Positions 13,030 to 22,558 of a DNA stretch of 64,000 nucleotides are shown here, piece after piece; positions within the stretch are counted from its first letter, which is position 1, and the number at the start of each line of letters is the position of its first letter. The notes under the pieces are model-generated. The model worked only from the letters and a program-made list of their open reading frames with translations, did not search any database and was not told where the DNA came from. Made by a program: the position numbers and the translations under genes. The DNA is from Edaphobacter paludis (lineage in GTDB: Bacteria; Acidobacteriota; Terriglobia; Terriglobales; Acidobacteriaceae), in the NCBI RefSeq assembly GCF_039993895.1, contig NZ_CP121194.1, positions 744,001 to 808,000 of the forward strand, read 5' to 3'.

Positions 13030-13464
13030 ATGTTGATGCCAAAGAAGGTCAAGTTTCGCAAGCAGCAGCGCGGTCGCATGTGCGGCAAGGCGTGGCGCGG
13101 CTCCGATCTCTCGTTCGGCGATTACGGCCTGAAGGTGATGGAGTGCGGTTATATTACCGACCGCCAAATCGAAGCCAGCCGTATCGCGATGACGCGTTTT
13201 ATCAAGCGTGGCGGCAAGGTTTGGCTCCGTCTGTTCCCGGACAAGCCGATCACCAAGAAGCCTGCCGAAACCCGTATGGGTAAAGGTAAGGGCGCACCAG
13301 ACCACTGGGTCTGCGTGGTTCGTCCTGGCCGGATCCTGTTCGAGATGGAAGGCGTCAGCCCGGAACTGGCCAAAGAGGCCATGCGTCTCGCGGCCCACAA
13401 GCTCCCGCTCAAGACCAGCTTCGTCCAGCGCCACGATGTGAAGGCGACGGTTGCGGCCAAGTAG
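13030..13464 (+). CDS. rplP: 50S ribosomal protein L16
   Basis: L16 organises the A-site and P-site tRNA elbow contacts on the 50S subunit. The 144-residue product starts [17 protein letters not shown], as in most bacteria, so the ATG at 13030 is preferred to the one two codons later. The [18 protein letters not shown] loop is present. The Arg of the RMGKGKG motif, a hydroxylation site in some species, is conserved. AAGAGGG is the ribosome site. Confidence 0.98.
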   Translation: MLMPKKVKFRKQQRGRMCGKAWRGSDLSFGDYGLKVMECGYITDRQIEASRIAMTRFIKRGGKVWLRLFPDKPITKKPAETRMGKGKGAPDHWVCVVRPGRILFEMEGVSPELAKEAMRLAAHKLPLKTSFVQRHDVKATVAAK

Positions 13465-13501
13465 TTTTAGCAGGCGTTTTTAGCAGTCAAGGAAAAAGAC
13501 A

Positions 13502-13777
13502 ATGGATTTTGAAAAGATCAGTAATCTCAGTGATGACGAGCTCAAGACTCAGGCGGCGCAGGCCGGCGAGCAGCTCTTCCGCATCCGCTTTCAGAAGACT
13601 CTCGGCAACACCGAAGGCCTGAAGAAGCTGCGGACACTCAAGCTCGATGTCGCCCGCATCAAGACCGTCGAGCGTCAGCGCACTCTTGCTGCGGAGAAGG
13701 CAGCCGCTCCGGTTCGCGTCAATGCCGCACCGGCCAAGAGCACTCGCACCGCTCGCAAGAAAGCGAAGAAGGACTAA
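13502..13777 (+). CDS. rpmC: 50S ribosomal protein L29
   Basis: L29 is a two-helix protein next to L23 at the tunnel exit. The 91-residue product has an L29 core (LSDDELKTQAAQAGEQLFRIRFQKTLGN) and a basic Ala-rich extension of ~25 residues, longer than the usual 60-70. It ends 3 nt before rpsQ, so the two are probably translationally linked. Confidence 0.96.
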   Translation: MDFEKISNLSDDELKTQAAQAGEQLFRIRFQKTLGNTEGLKKLRTLKLDVARIKTVERQRTLAAEKAAAPVRVNAAPAKSTRTARKKAKKD

Positions 13778-13780
13778 TTC

Positions 13781-14131
13781 ATGGCAGACACAACCAACAC
13801 CACCGCAGCCGCGACTTCCGCCGAAGCCCAGCCCTCACGCCGCAACGAGAAGGTCGGTCTCGTCGTCTCGACCAAGATGCAGAAGACCATCGTCGTCGAG
13901 ATCGAGATGCGCAAGGCTCACCCGAAGTACAAGCGCGTCATGAAGTCGAACAAGAAGTTCTATGCACACGATGAGCAGAACTCCGCTCGCGTCGGCGATG
14001 TGGTCCGCATCCGCGAAGCACGTCCTTTGTCGAAGCTGAAGCGCTGGTCGCTTGAGGAGATTGTCCGGCGCTCTTCGCTGGCGCAGCTTGCAGAAGAGAA
14101 AGCAACAGCAGTCGCTGCCGAAGCAAAATAG
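13781..14131 (+). CDS. rpsQ: 30S ribosomal protein S17 with extensions
   Basis: S17 is an OB-fold 16S-binding assembly protein. The core ([56 protein letters not shown]) spans about residues 24-98. A Thr/Ala-rich N-terminal stretch and a ~17-residue C-terminal tail bring it to 116 residues, against ~85 in E. coli. It starts 3 nt after rpmC. Confidence 0.97.
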   Translation: MADTTNTTAAATSAEAQPSRRNEKVGLVVSTKMQKTIVVEIEMRKAHPKYKRVMKSNKKFYAHDEQNSARVGDVVRIREARPLSKLKRWSLEEIVRRSSLAQLAEEKATAVAAEAK

Positions 14132-14216
14132 TCAGCCACGGGACTTTTGTTCCGTGAAAAGAGATCAGCCATAACGGGGCGCACAGCCCCAGGCCGTTTC
14201 ACCCAGGAGAAGAACG

Positions 14217-14588
14217 ATGTCAGTACAAATGAGAACAATGCTTGACGTGGCCGATAACTCCGGCGCGCGCAAGTTGCAGGTGATCCTGCCCCTCGGTGGC
14301 GGACTTGGCAAGAAGGCCGGCCTCGGCGACGTCGTTACCGCGGCGGTCAAAGAAGCCTCCCCCGATGGAACCGTAAAAAAGGGTAAAGTAGTAAAGGCAG
14401 TGATCGTTCGCACCCGTAAGGAGTATCGCCGCCGGGACGGGACGTATATCCGCTTCGACCAGAACGCCGCTGTGGTCATCAACGACTCCAACGAGCCGGT
14501 CGGTACCCGCGTCTTTGGCCCGGTAGCCCGCGAGCTTCGTGAGAAGAAGTTTCTCAAGATCGTCTCGCTCGCGCCTGAGGTCATCTAG
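14217..14588 (+). CDS. rplN: 50S ribosomal protein L14
   Basis: L14 is a universally conserved beta-barrel on the 50S interface that contacts 16S rRNA and is the docking site for the silencing factor RsfS. The 123-residue product contains [24 protein letters not shown] and [13 protein letters not shown]. The ATG at 14217 has AGGAGAAGAACG upstream. An internal ATG four codons later would give the more common length, so the start is not fully certain. Confidence 0.97.
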   Translation: MSVQMRTMLDVADNSGARKLQVILPLGGGLGKKAGLGDVVTAAVKEASPDGTVKKGKVVKAVIVRTRKEYRRRDGTYIRFDQNAAVVINDSNEPVGTRVFGPVARELREKKFLKIVSLAPEVI

Positions 14589-14677
14589 TTTCAGTGCCCA
14601 GCTTCTGGCTGGGCAGCAGCGCATCGAAGAATTGTTTACAGCAAACAGCCAAGGCTGAATGCCAGGAGCTAAGTTTT

Positions 14678-15007
14678 ATGGCAGGCATCAAGATCAAGCG
14701 TAACGACACCGTCGAAGTGATCGCCGGTAAAGACAAGGGCAAGCGCGGTAAAGTAATCCGCGTCATCGCCGACAGGAACCGCGTCCTCGTCGAGCGCGTC
14801 ATGATGATTAAGAAACACCTCAAGCCCAACCCGCAACGGAACATTCAGGGAGGCATCGCCGAGCAAGAGTCGCCGATCCACATCTCGAATGTGATGCTGG
14901 TCGACGGCGAGGGCAACAAAACCCGCGTTGGCACACGTCTTGAAGGTGACAAAAAAGTTCGCTTCTCGAAGGCAAGCGGCAACAACATCCCCGAGAAGAA
15001 GAAGTAG
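14678..15007 (+). CDS. rplX: 50S ribosomal protein L24
   Basis: L24 is one of the first proteins to bind 23S rRNA in 50S assembly. The 109-residue product starts MAGIKIKRNDTVEVIAGKDK, and the KOW motif (GKDKGKRGKVIRV) follows at once. The ATG at 14678 is preceded by CCAGGAG. The frame is open further upstream, but that sequence does not resemble L24. Confidence 0.97.
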   Translation: MAGIKIKRNDTVEVIAGKDKGKRGKVIRVIADRNRVLVERVMMIKKHLKPNPQRNIQGGIAEQESPIHISNVMLVDGEGNKTRVGTRLEGDKKVRFSKASGNNIPEKKK

Positions 15008-15104
15008 TTCTTATCCATTAACCCTGTTTCAACGGTTCACCCCACGCATCGGTAAACGGAAGACATCCCACCCCGGCAACCGTGGAGAAAGCGAAAAAGC
15101 AATC

Positions 15105-15652
15105 ATGGCATCACGATTCAGAGAGAAGTACGAAAAGAGATCAAGCCGGCTCTCGCCAAGGAATTGAACATCACCAACGCGATGGCGATTCCAAAGCTCG
15201 AAAAGATCGTAATCAACATGGGTCTTGGCGAAGCCACACAGAATGTCAAGATTATGGACCCTCTGGTTGCAGATCTGGCAGCTATTGCCGGCCAAAAGCC
15301 TGTAACGACGAAGGCAAAAAAGTCAATCGCGGCCTTCAAGGTGCGTGAGGGCATGCCCATCGGCGCGATGGTCACACTGCGCGGCGACAATATGTATGAG
15401 TTCCTCGATCGCCTGGTCTCGATTGCTCTTCCCCGCGTTCGCGACTTCCGCGGAGTCTCGTCCAAGAGCTTCGATGGCCGTGGCAACTACACACTTGGTC
15501 TCCGCGATCAGCTTATCTTTGCCGAAATTGACTATGCAAAGGTCGACAAGCTTAAAGGTATGAACGTAACTATCGTTACGACGGCGGCGGACGACAACGG
15601 TGCCCGCGCTTTGCTTAAGGGTTTCGGAATGCCCTTCCGCGTCGGAGCATAG
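15105..15652 (+). CDS. rplE: 50S ribosomal protein L5, apparent one-base frameshift near the 5' end
   Basis: L5 binds 5S rRNA and contacts P-site tRNA, and is normally essential. From 15134 onward the frame gives a complete L5 body ([13 protein letters not shown], then [40 protein letters not shown]). The expected start, ATG at 15105 ([10 protein letters not shown]), is in a different frame. The two join exactly if the A-run at 15133-15136 had five A's instead of four. The span is 548 nt, one short of 183 codons. Without the repair, reading begins at a TTG (15164) or ATG (15179-15183 region) and loses ~20 N-terminal residues. A sequencing or assembly error is most likely. Confidence 0.9.
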
Positions 15653-15714
15653 TCGGCAGTATCCAGGCCGATTGGCCTTCAACAAGTTTGCAGCAAGGAT
15701 AGAGAGCAAAATAC

Positions 15715-15900
15715 ATGGCAACCACAGCAAAACGCGTCAAAGATGCAAGGAAACCGAAGTTCAAGTCCCGCCAGCACAATCGCTGCCAGCTCTGCGGCCG
15801 CCCGCGCGCGTTCCTGCGCAAGTTCGGTGTCTGCCGTCTCTGCTTCCGCAATCTTGCGCTCAAGGGCGAAATACCAGGCGTCGTCAAATCGAGCTGGTAG
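15715..15900 (+). CDS. rpsZ: 30S ribosomal protein S14, zinc-binding type Z
   Basis: S14 completes the 30S head. This 61-residue form is the short, zinc-containing type, with Cys24-x2-Cys27 and Cys40-x2-Cys43 making the zinc ribbon (CQLCGRP ... CRLC), and the usual [11 protein letters not shown] end. It is separated from rpsH by an unusually long 164 nt spacer. The zinc form implies the cell depends on zinc for this subunit unless a zinc-free paralogue exists elsewhere. Confidence 0.98.
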   Translation: MATTAKRVKDARKPKFKSRQHNRCQLCGRPRAFLRKFGVCRLCFRNLALKGEIPGVVKSSW

Positions 15901-16064
15901 AATAAATTGTCTTCCCACGTTCGGCTTCGTGCCGGACGTATCTTCCAGAGACCTCATTCAAGCTAAGGCTTAGGGTGCAGAAGTCTGGAAGTTTACCGCA
16001 ACAAGCATCCCCGCTGGTTCTCGTGAGAGACACTCGTGAGCGAACGGGGGATGAAGGAGAATGA

Positions 16065-16463
16065 ATGAACCTCACCGATCCAGTAGCAGACTTTCTGACC
16101 CGCATCCGTAACTCCATCCGTGCGCGCCACCAGAAGCTTGACGTTCCAGCTTCCAAGCTCAAGGCCGAGATCGCCCGCATCCTCAAGGAAGAGGGCTACA
16201 TCGCGAACTACAAGCCCACGGAAGAGGACGGCCAGAAGGTCATCCGTGTTTATCTCAAGTACGGCCCGAACAACGAAGCCGTCATCCGTGACCTGCAGCG
16301 CGTCTCGCGTCCCGGTTGCCGTGTATATCTTGGCCGCGATGAGATTCGCCGCGTCCAGGGTGGCCTCGGTATCTCCATCATGACCACCCCCAAGGGTGTA
16401 ATGACCGGTCGTCAGGCTCGTCGCGAAGGTGTTGGCGGCGAGATCCTCTGCGAAGTCTGGTAA
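16065..16463 (+). CDS. rpsH: 30S ribosomal protein S8
   Basis: S8 binds helix 21 of 16S rRNA and is the classic repressor of the spc operon in E. coli. The 132-residue product starts MNLTDPVADFLTRIRNS and ends with GISIMTTPKGVMTGRQARREGVGGEILCEVW, which is typical. GAAGGAGAATGA overlaps the ribosome-site region. The site through which S8 would repress the operon could not be located. Confidence 0.98.
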   Translation: MNLTDPVADFLTRIRNSIRARHQKLDVPASKLKAEIARILKEEGYIANYKPTEEDGQKVIRVYLKYGPNNEAVIRDLQRVSRPGCRVYLGRDEIRRVQGGLGISIMTTPKGVMTGRQARREGVGGEILCEVW

Positions 16464-16591
16464 TTTTCAGTCGTCCGGGCATAAGCCCAGATGACCTTTT
16501 CATGGATAAGTTTTAGAGCGGCTAAACCCCGCCGGCTGCAGTGGAACAGGCGTCAAGTCTGCGACTCGCAAGCCACAAGAAGGATTTGAAC

Positions 16592-17131
16592 ATGTCACGT
16601 ATTGGCAAGAAGCCGATCCCTATGCCCGCCGGAGTCAAGTACACCGTCGACGGCAACACCGTTCTCGTTGAAGGCCCCAAGGGCAAAGTTACCGCAATGC
16701 TTCCCGGCGGAATCACCCTCGTTCAGAAGGACGGCAACCTTATTGCCGAGCGCCAGACTGACAAGCAGGCAGCATTCCACGGCCTCGCGCGCGCCCTCGT
16801 CTTCAACGCTGTTACTGGCGTCACAACGGGTTGGACCAAGGAGCTTGATGTCGTCGGCATCGGTTACCGTGTAGAGCTCAAGGGCAAAAACATGGTTGTC
16901 TTTACCCTTGGCTACTCGCATCCCATTGAATTTCCTCTGCCTTCTGGCATCGAAGTCACCATCGACCCGAAACAGACCCACGTTACGATCTCAGGCATCG
17001 ATCGCCAGAAGGTTGGCCAGATTGCTGCCGACATGCGCGCTCTTCGCAAGCCCGATCCTTATAAGAACAAGGGCGTCCGCTACACCGGCGAGAAGCTGAA
17101 GAAGAAGGTCGGTAAGACCGGAGCGAAGTAA
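16592..17131 (+). CDS. rplF: 50S ribosomal protein L6
   Basis: L6 sits at the base of the L7/L12 stalk near the factor-binding site. The 179-residue product starts [15 protein letters not shown] and shows both L6 repeats, with the C-terminal signature [16 protein letters not shown]. The ATG at 16592 follows AGAAGGATTTGAAC; a GTG/ATG-like opening further upstream does not match the family. The length equals the usual 177-180. Confidence 0.98.
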   Translation: MSRIGKKPIPMPAGVKYTVDGNTVLVEGPKGKVTAMLPGGITLVQKDGNLIAERQTDKQAAFHGLARALVFNAVTGVTTGWTKELDVVGIGYRVELKGKNMVVFTLGYSHPIEFPLPSGIEVTIDPKQTHVTISGIDRQKVGQIAADMRALRKPDPYKNKGVRYTGEKLKKKVGKTGAK

Positions 17132-17244
17132 AACCTTCGTGGGGCAGAGACTGAATCTTGTTATTCTGATCTCTGTCCCGCACAACGCAATAAGCCCGAA
17201 CGTCGTCAGCACTCTGGCGACGCCACTAGGAAGGAAAGCGAATT

Positions 17245-17610
17245 ATGATCAATCCCCGTCAACGCAACGTCATCCGCCAGCGCGTCCACACGCGTATCCG
17301 CGAGAAGATGTCCGGAACCGCCGAGCGTCCACGCCTCAACGTCTACCGCTCACTCAACCACATCTATACGCAACTCATCGACGACCTCAACGGGGTCACC
17401 ATCGCCTCGGCTTCCTCGATGGGCAAAAAGGGCGAAGAGAAGAACTACGGCGGCAATATTGCTGCTGCGGCCGAAGTGGGCAAGCTCATCGCTCAGCGCG
17501 CGCAGGAGAAGGGCATCAAGAAGATTGTGTTCGACCGTGGCGGTTACCTGTACCACGGCCGCGTCAAGGCCCTCGCCGATGCTGCCCGCGAAGCTGGACT
17601 CGATTTCTAA
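17245..17610 (+). CDS. rplR: 50S ribosomal protein L18
   Basis: L18 binds 5S rRNA together with L5 and L25. The 121-residue product has the [20 protein letters not shown] core and the [26 protein letters not shown]-terminal signature. AGGAAGGAAAGCG gives a good ribosome site. Position between rplF and rpsE is canonical. Confidence 0.98.
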   Translation: MINPRQRNVIRQRVHTRIREKMSGTAERPRLNVYRSLNHIYTQLIDDLNGVTIASASSMGKKGEEKNYGGNIAAAAEVGKLIAQRAQEKGIKKIVFDRGGYLYHGRVKALADAAREAGLDF

Positions 17611-17656
17611 GGATTAGGCGCCTCAATCGGCAGCCAGAAAGCTGGATTAAGACATT

Positions 17657-18163
17657 ATGGCAATGAAGAAAAAAATCGACGCGAACCGGCTCAACCTGAA
17701 GGATGAAGTCGTTTCCATCAATCGCGTCACCAAGGTCGTCAAAGGCGGCAAGAACATGTCGTTTGCCGCTCTCGTCGTCATCGGTGATCCCGGCGAAGGC
17801 GTGGTCGGATACGGTTCGGGCAAGGCCAAGGAAGTCCCCCAGGCTATCCGCAAGGGGATCGAAGCGGCCAAGAAGAACCTGCACAAGGTCAACCTTACCG
17901 ACACCACGATTCCGCATCAGGTGCTGGGCCACTTTGGCGCCGGTCAGGTTATGCTGAAGCCTGCCGCCGAAGGTACAGGCATCATCGCCGGTAAGACGGT
18001 TCGTGCCGTAATGACCGCAGCCGGCGTGCAGAACGTGCTCACCAAGTCGCTGGGCACCGCCAACCCGCACAATGTTATCAAGGCCACCTTCGATGCTCTC
18101 ATCCAGCTTCGCAACAAGGCCGAAGTCGCCGCTTTGCGCGGTAAGGCAGTCGAAGAGCTCTAG
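17657..18163 (+). CDS. rpsE: 30S ribosomal protein S5
   Basis: S5 affects translational accuracy and the mRNA entry site. The 168-residue product shows the double-stranded-RNA-binding-like N-domain ([19 protein letters not shown]), the [17 protein letters not shown] loop and the conserved C-domain [19 protein letters not shown]. It lies 36 nt before rpmD. Confidence 0.98.
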   Translation: MAMKKKIDANRLNLKDEVVSINRVTKVVKGGKNMSFAALVVIGDPGEGVVGYGSGKAKEVPQAIRKGIEAAKKNLHKVNLTDTTIPHQVLGHFGAGQVMLKPAAEGTGIIAGKTVRAVMTAAGVQNVLTKSLGTANPHNVIKATFDALIQLRNKAEVAALRGKAVEEL

Positions 18164-18199
18164 CTCTTCGCTCAAAAGATTCAGAGGAGTTCTAGTCCA

Positions 18200-18394
18200 A
18201 TGGCTGACAACAACGCAATCGCCAAAATCAAACTGCAGTACTTCCGTTCCAAGATCTGCACTCCGGTCAAGCACAAGCTCGTCATCAAGGGCCTCGGCTT
18301 TACCCGCCTCAACCAGGTCGTCGAGCGCGAAGACACACCATCCATTCGTGGCATGGTCGCAAAGGTTCCACATCTCGTCCGCGTCGTCGACTAA
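18200..18394 (+). CDS. rpmD: 50S ribosomal protein L30
   Basis: L30 is a small 50S protein. The 64-residue product has the family pattern LVIKGLGFTRLNQVVEREDTPSIRGMVAKVPHLV. The ATG follows AGAGGAGTTCTAGTCC. Its position between rpsE and rplO is canonical. Confidence 0.96.
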   Translation: MADNNAIAKIKLQYFRSKICTPVKHKLVIKGLGFTRLNQVVEREDTPSIRGMVAKVPHLVRVVD

Positions 18395-18487
18395 CTGACG
18401 GCAACGAGAGACAACAGCTTCAGGCCCATGGGTCAATCAATGCGAGTCGGTCAGCCAACGAGCTGACCGGCGTTAAGCGAGGAAATA

Positions 18488-18949
18488 ATGGCAATCCGTA
18501 ATCTCTCCAATCTCCGCGCCCCTAAAAAGGCTAATGAAAACAAGAAACGTGTCGGACGTGGTATGGGTTCCGGCATCGGTAAGACCTCCGGACGTGGCCA
18601 TAAGGGCCAGGGTTCCCGCTCAGGTTCAAGCCTTATGCGTGGCTTCGAAGGCGGACAGATGCCCCTTCACCGCCGTCTGCCGAAGCGCGGCTTTACCAAT
18701 ATCTTCCGCGTGGAATATCAGGTTCTCGGCCTGGATCGTCTCGCTGAAATCAACGCAGCCTCCAACGAGACTGAGTTCACTCTCGACAAGATCATTGAGC
18801 TTGGCCTTCTGCGGAAGAAAAAAGGCCTCATCAAAGTGCTCAACAACGGTGAGCTGAAGGTAGCCGTCACCGTTCACGCGCACAAGTTTTCCAAGACCGC
18901 ACAGGAAGCGATCGAAAAGGCTGGCGGCAAGGCCATCCTCATCGGCTAA
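18488..18949 (+). CDS. rplO: 50S ribosomal protein L15
   Basis: L15 is a late-assembly 50S protein with a glycine-rich extension into 23S rRNA. The 153-residue product has the NKKRVGRGMGSGIGKTSGRGHKGQ extension and the FEGGQMPLHRRLPKRGF segment. GAGGAAATA precedes the ATG. secY follows after 89 nt. Confidence 0.98.
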   Translation: MAIRNLSNLRAPKKANENKKRVGRGMGSGIGKTSGRGHKGQGSRSGSSLMRGFEGGQMPLHRRLPKRGFTNIFRVEYQVLGLDRLAEINAASNETEFTLDKIIELGLLRKKKGLIKVLNNGELKVAVTVHAHKFSKTAQEAIEKAGGKAILIG

Positions 18950-19038
18950 GCAGCATTTAGAATCAATGGCAGGCGAGGGCACACGTCTTCGCCTGCCGGT
19001 TCATCCGTAGCAGGTTTCACCCCGAGGTCCACGCTCCG

Positions 19039-20448
19039 ATGTTCGAGAAATTCGCAAACATCTTCCGTATTACCGATCTGCGCACGCGCGTCCTCTTTAC
19101 GCTTGCCATGCTGGCCGTCTATCGGCTCGGATCGCACATTCCCACCCCTGGCATCAACGCCGACATGCTGGCGCAGTACTTCAATCAGAACTCCGGATCC
19201 TCCCTCGGCCTGGTCGACCTCTTCTCCGGTGGAAACCTTCGCAAGCTGACGGTCTTCGCTCTCGGCATCATGCCGTACATCACAGCCTCCATCATCTTCC
19301 AATTGCTCACTGTCATTTATGAGCCGTTGGCCAAGCTGCAGAAGGAAGGCGAACTCGGCCGCCGCAAGATCACGCAGTGGACCCGCTATGTCACGATCAT
19401 GCTGGGCGTTGTGCAATCTTTCGCCATCGCGCTGACCCTCACCAACACTTCAACCGGCGAGTCGATGGTCACTATCTCCAAGGGATTGTTCGTCCCCCTT
19501 TGTGTGCTGACGCTTACCGCTGGTACCGGCTTTGTGATGTGGCTGGGTGAGCAGATTACCGATCGCGGTATCGGCAATGGCATGAGCTTGTTGATCTTTG
19601 CGGGCATCGTCGTCGGCATACCCGCAGGCATTGGCGACCTCTGGCAGAAGGCGAGTGAGCGTAGCTGGGGAGCCTTTACTCCCATCGCCCTTCTTATTCT
19701 TATCGCCGGTATGCTTGCCGTAGTAACCTTCATCGTCTACGTCGAAAAGGCGGAGCGCCGCATTCCGGTGCAGTACGCCAAGCGAATCGTCGGTCGTAAG
19801 ATGATGGGCGGCCAATCTACGCATCTTCCGCTGAAGGTCAACTCCGGCGGCGTAATGCCGGTTATCTTCGCCGCATCCATCCTCTCGGCACCGCTGCTGT
19901 TCTCAGGCGCCAGCATCTTTGGATACTCGCTGCACGATTCGCCGTTCTTTGGGCCGCTCTTCCGCGCTCTCGGACCCGGCGAACCCTGGTATGTGCTGCT
20001 GTATTGCGTCTCGATCATCTTCTTCGCTTACTTTTATATCTCCATCGTCTTTCGTCCGGACGACATTGCGGACAATATGCGCAAGTATGGCGGCTTTATC
20101 CCAGGCATCCGACCCGGCAAGCGCACCGCTGACTTCATCAACGATGTGCTTACTCGCATTACTCTCGTCGGCGGCGTTTACCTTGTCATCATCTCGCTTA
20201 TCCCGATGCTCCTCATCAGCGGTATCCATTTCAACCATCTCTGGCTCATTGGTGGTTTGTTTGACCGGATGCCAACCTGGGTGACCAACGGTCTCGGCGT
20301 GAACTTCTACTTTGGCGGTACATCTTTGTTGATCGTCGTAGGCGTAGCGATGGATACCGTTCAGCAGATCGAAGCCCAACTTGTCATGCGCCACTACGAA
20401 GGCTTCTCTCCGCGCAGCGGGCGCATTCGTGGCCGCAAGAGCTGGTAG
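19039..20448 (+). CDS. secY: Protein translocase subunit SecY
   Basis: SecY is the channel of the Sec translocon in the inner membrane. The 469-residue protein has ten predicted membrane segments. Family landmarks include the early PTPGINAD motif, PYITASIIFQLL, and the cytoplasmic loops with ERRIPVQYAKR and GIRPGKRTADF, which contact SecA or the ribosome. The first ATG at 19039 gives the usual short cytoplasmic N-terminus. It has no strong ribosome site (GAGG about 14 nt upstream). adk follows after 13 nt. Confidence 0.97.
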   Translation: MFEKFANIFRITDLRTRVLFTLAMLAVYRLGSHIPTPGINADMLAQYFNQNSGSSLGLVDLFSGGNLRKLTVFALGIMPYITASIIFQLLTVIYEPLAKLQKEGELGRRKITQWTRYVTIMLGVVQSFAIALTLTNTSTGESMVTISKGLFVPLCVLTLTAGTGFVMWLGEQITDRGIGNGMSLLIFAGIVVGIPAGIGDLWQKASERSWGAFTPIALLILIAGMLAVVTFIVYVEKAERRIPVQYAKRIVGRKMMGGQSTHLPLKVNSGGVMPVIFAASILSAPLLFSGASIFGYSLHDSPFFGPLFRALGPGEPWYVLLYCVSIIFFAYFYISIVFRPDDIADNMRKYGGFIPGIRPGKRTADFINDVLTRITLVGGVYLVIISLIPMLLISGIHFNHLWLIGGLFDRMPTWVTNGLGVNFYFGGTSLLIVVGVAMDTVQQIEAQLVMRHYEGFSPRSGRIRGRKSW

Positions 20449-20461
20449 GGAAGTGCAAACA

Positions 20462-21181
20462 TTGAGCAGGGATTCCGCAGTAAATCATTCACCGGCCCAC
20501 GCAGACAACACCTTTCTGCCCGGGCCGGTACTTCTTTTGGGCGCCCCCGGCGTAGGCAAGGGGACCCAGGCCCAGCTGTTGATGGCTGCCTTCGGCATAC
20601 CGCAAATTTCCACCGGTGATATTCTCCGCGAGAACATCGCTAAGGGAACTGAACTGGGCAAGACTGCAAAGGGCTTGATGGATAGGGGGCAGCTCGTCCC
20701 CGACCAGGTCGTCAATGACATGGTGCAGGCGCGCCTTACTGGTGATGACGTCCACGCCGGCTACATTCTCGATGGCTTTCCCCGTACTCTCGCACAGGCC
20801 ACCTGGCTCGACGCTCATCTTCCAATCTTTCGCGAAACGCCTCAGCTGGTTGCCATCAACATTCGCGTGGATGAGGATGAATTACTACGCCGCATCACCG
20901 GCCGTCGCACCTGTTCCGTTTGCAAGCACATTTACAATATTTACTCACATCCACCCGCGAAGCCGGGGATCTGCGATATCGATGGAAGTCCGCTCCAGCA
21001 CCGCAGTGATGATACGGAAGAGGCTTTCGCTGAACGAATGAAGGCTTACGAATCTCTAACTTCGCCAGTGATCGAACACTATCGTGCCAGCAACCGTTTC
21101 CGTGCGGTAGACGGCGAGGCTCCGGTAGAGCAGGTAGCTCAAAGCATCGTCGCCGCCCTCAAAGAGCTTCGCCAAATCTAA
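20462..21181 (+). CDS. adk: Adenylate kinase, zinc-lid type
   Basis: Adenylate kinase interconverts ATP + AMP and 2 ADP. The ~239-residue product has the P-loop GAPGVGKGT (about 28-36), STGDILRENI (AMP site), DGFPRTLAQA, and a long lid containing CSVC...GICDID, the Cys-Cys-Cys-Asp zinc set seen in Bacillus enzymes. The start is uncertain: TTG at 20462 has GGGAAG ~9 nt upstream, and GTG at 20453 is in frame but too close to that site. It is tightly linked to secY and map, a common arrangement. Confidence 0.95.
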   Translation: MSRDSAVNHSPAHADNTFLPGPVLLLGAPGVGKGTQAQLLMAAFGIPQISTGDILRENIAKGTELGKTAKGLMDRGQLVPDQVVNDMVQARLTGDDVHAGYILDGFPRTLAQATWLDAHLPIFRETPQLVAINIRVDEDELLRRITGRRTCSVCKHIYNIYSHPPAKPGICDIDGSPLQHRSDDTEEAFAERMKAYESLTSPVIEHYRASNRFRAVDGEAPVEQVAQSIVAALKELRQI

Positions 21182-21204
21182 CCCCTAAGTCCTATTCCTA
21201 AACA

Positions 21205-21954
21205 ATGGCCATCCTGATCAAATCGCCCGCAGAGATCGAAAAGATGCGGATCTCCGGCAAAGCTCTCCGCAAGGTCCACGATGCCATCGCGCCTTTTGTT
21301 AAGCCGGGCGCGACTACCATGGACCTCGAAAACGTCGCCGTTCGCAAGATTGCCGAACTCGGCGGAATCGCCGCCTTCAAGGGATATCACGGATACCCCG
21401 CCGCACTCTGCACCTCGGTCAACAACGAGGTAGTCCACGGGATACCCAACGAGAAACGGGTCCTCAACGAAGGAGACATCGTCTCCATCGACTGCGGAGT
21501 CATTATCGATGGCTTCTACTCGGATGCTGCTGTCACTTATCCGGTCGGCAAGGTCAGTCCCGAGACCCAAAAACTTCTGGACGTTACTCTCGCCTCGCTC
21601 GAAGCTGCAATCCAGAAGTGCCAGATCGGCGGTCGCCTCTTCGACATCTCTGCCGCTGTTCAGCAGATGTGCGAAGCCGCAGGTTTCGGTGTGGTCCGCG
21701 ATTTTGTCGGTCATGGCATCGGCAAATCCATGCACGAAGATCCCCAGGTTCCTAACTTCGGTATCGCCGGTAAAGGTCCGCGGCTCAAGGCTGGCATGGT
21801 TCTCGCCATTGAACCTATGATCAATGCGGGCGGCCCTGAGGTCCGCGTTTTAAAAGATGGATGGACTGCTGTGACCGTTGACGGAAGCTACAGCGCCCAC
21901 TTTGAGCACACCGTCGCCATCACGAAAGAAGGCCCCCGGGTGCTCACCCGTTAG
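21205..21954 (+). CDS. map: Methionine aminopeptidase, type I
   Basis: This metalloenzyme removes initiator Met from nascent proteins. The 249-residue product carries the five metal ligands in context: Asp in DCGVIIDGFYSDAAVTY (two Asp), His in GHGIGKSMHEDPQVPNF, Glu in LAIEPMIN and Glu in HFEHTVAIT. The substrate-pocket His lies in KGYHGYPA. There is no N-terminal SH3-like extension, so it is the short class Ia form. It follows adk by 23 nt. Confidence 0.97.
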   Translation: MAILIKSPAEIEKMRISGKALRKVHDAIAPFVKPGATTMDLENVAVRKIAELGGIAAFKGYHGYPAALCTSVNNEVVHGIPNEKRVLNEGDIVSIDCGVIIDGFYSDAAVTYPVGKVSPETQKLLDVTLASLEAAIQKCQIGGRLFDISAAVQQMCEAAGFGVVRDFVGHGIGKSMHEDPQVPNFGIAGKGPRLKAGMVLAIEPMINAGGPEVRVLKDGWTAVTVDGSYSAHFEHTVAITKEGPRVLTR

Positions 21955-22124
21955 TAAAATATCCCCGTTTCAGGGTATGATAAGAGATGCTGCGCGTGCG
22001 AACGCGCTGCTGCCTCAAAGAGTGGCGTCAACAACCCACTGAAGAGTTCGAACAGCGGTTTCAACACCGCTGAAGTAATTGCGAAAACTCGGGGCTCAAC
22101 CCCGGGCTTTCCGAAGGAGATCGT
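21955..22124 (+). promoter_or_regulatory. Structured 170 nt spacer between map and infA
   Basis: No coding sequence is seen. Short inverted repeats occur here: AGCGG...CCGCT near 22052-22073, and GGGGCTCAACCCC near 22091-22103, just before the infA ribosome site. They may fold the infA leader, but no known regulatory RNA was recognised. Confidence 0.35.
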
Positions 22125-22343
22125 TTGTCGAAGGAAGATGCAATTGAAGTCATGGCAGTTGTCGTAGAAACTCTGCCGAACGCCATGTTCAAGGTCGAGC
22201 TTGAAAACAAGCATCAGGCCCTTGCGCACGTCTCCGGGCGTATGCGTAAAAACTTCATCCGCATCCTCCCCGGCGACCGTGTCGCGATTGAGCTCAGCCC
22301 GTACGATCTCAACCGTGGCCGCATCGTCTACCGCTACAAGTAG
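22125..22343 (+). CDS. infA: Translation initiation factor IF-1
   Basis: IF-1 blocks the A site during initiation and helps IF-2 and IF-3. The 72-residue OB-fold protein reads [30 protein letters not shown] and ends [14 protein letters not shown], as in the family. The start is TTG at 22125, placed by GAAGGAGATCG, 6 nt upstream; there is no usable ATG. The non-AUG start may lower its expression. Confidence 0.97.
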   Translation: MSKEDAIEVMAVVVETLPNAMFKVELENKHQALAHVSGRMRKNFIRILPGDRVAIELSPYDLNRGRIVYRYK

Positions 22344-22444
22344 ACAATACCTGTAAGTATCCATCTGTTTAGGCATGGCCTAGGCTATGTCGCACCACGC
22401 CAACGAGATTTTCGTCTCTGAGGCACGACTTGGAAGGGAATCAA

Positions 22445-22558
22445 ATGAAGGTTCGAGCATCTGTAAAGAAAATCTGCGACAAGTGCAAGGTTATTCATCG
22501 CCGCGGCGTCGTTCGCGTCATCTGCGAGAACGCCAAGCACAAGCAGCGCCAGGGCTAA
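22445..22558 (+). CDS. rpmJ: 50S ribosomal protein L36, zinc-binding form
   Basis: L36 is the smallest 50S protein. The 37-residue product reads [21 protein letters not shown] and ends [11 protein letters not shown]. The zinc ligands Cys11, Cys14, Cys27 and His32 are all present (C+ form). GGAAGGGAATCAA precedes the ATG. It lies between infA and rpsM, the canonical place. Confidence 0.97.
   Translation: MKVRASVKKICDKCKVIHRRGVVRVICENAKHKQRQG

Noticed and set aside
11648..13042. A 464-codon open frame antisense to rplV-rpsC
   Set aside because: It mirrors the strong codon bias of the real genes and has no recognisable protein features.
15164..15652. TTG at 15164 as the true rplE start
   Set aside because: The L5 N-terminus is found intact just upstream in another frame, so a one-base error is simpler; the ribosome site near TTG is also too close.
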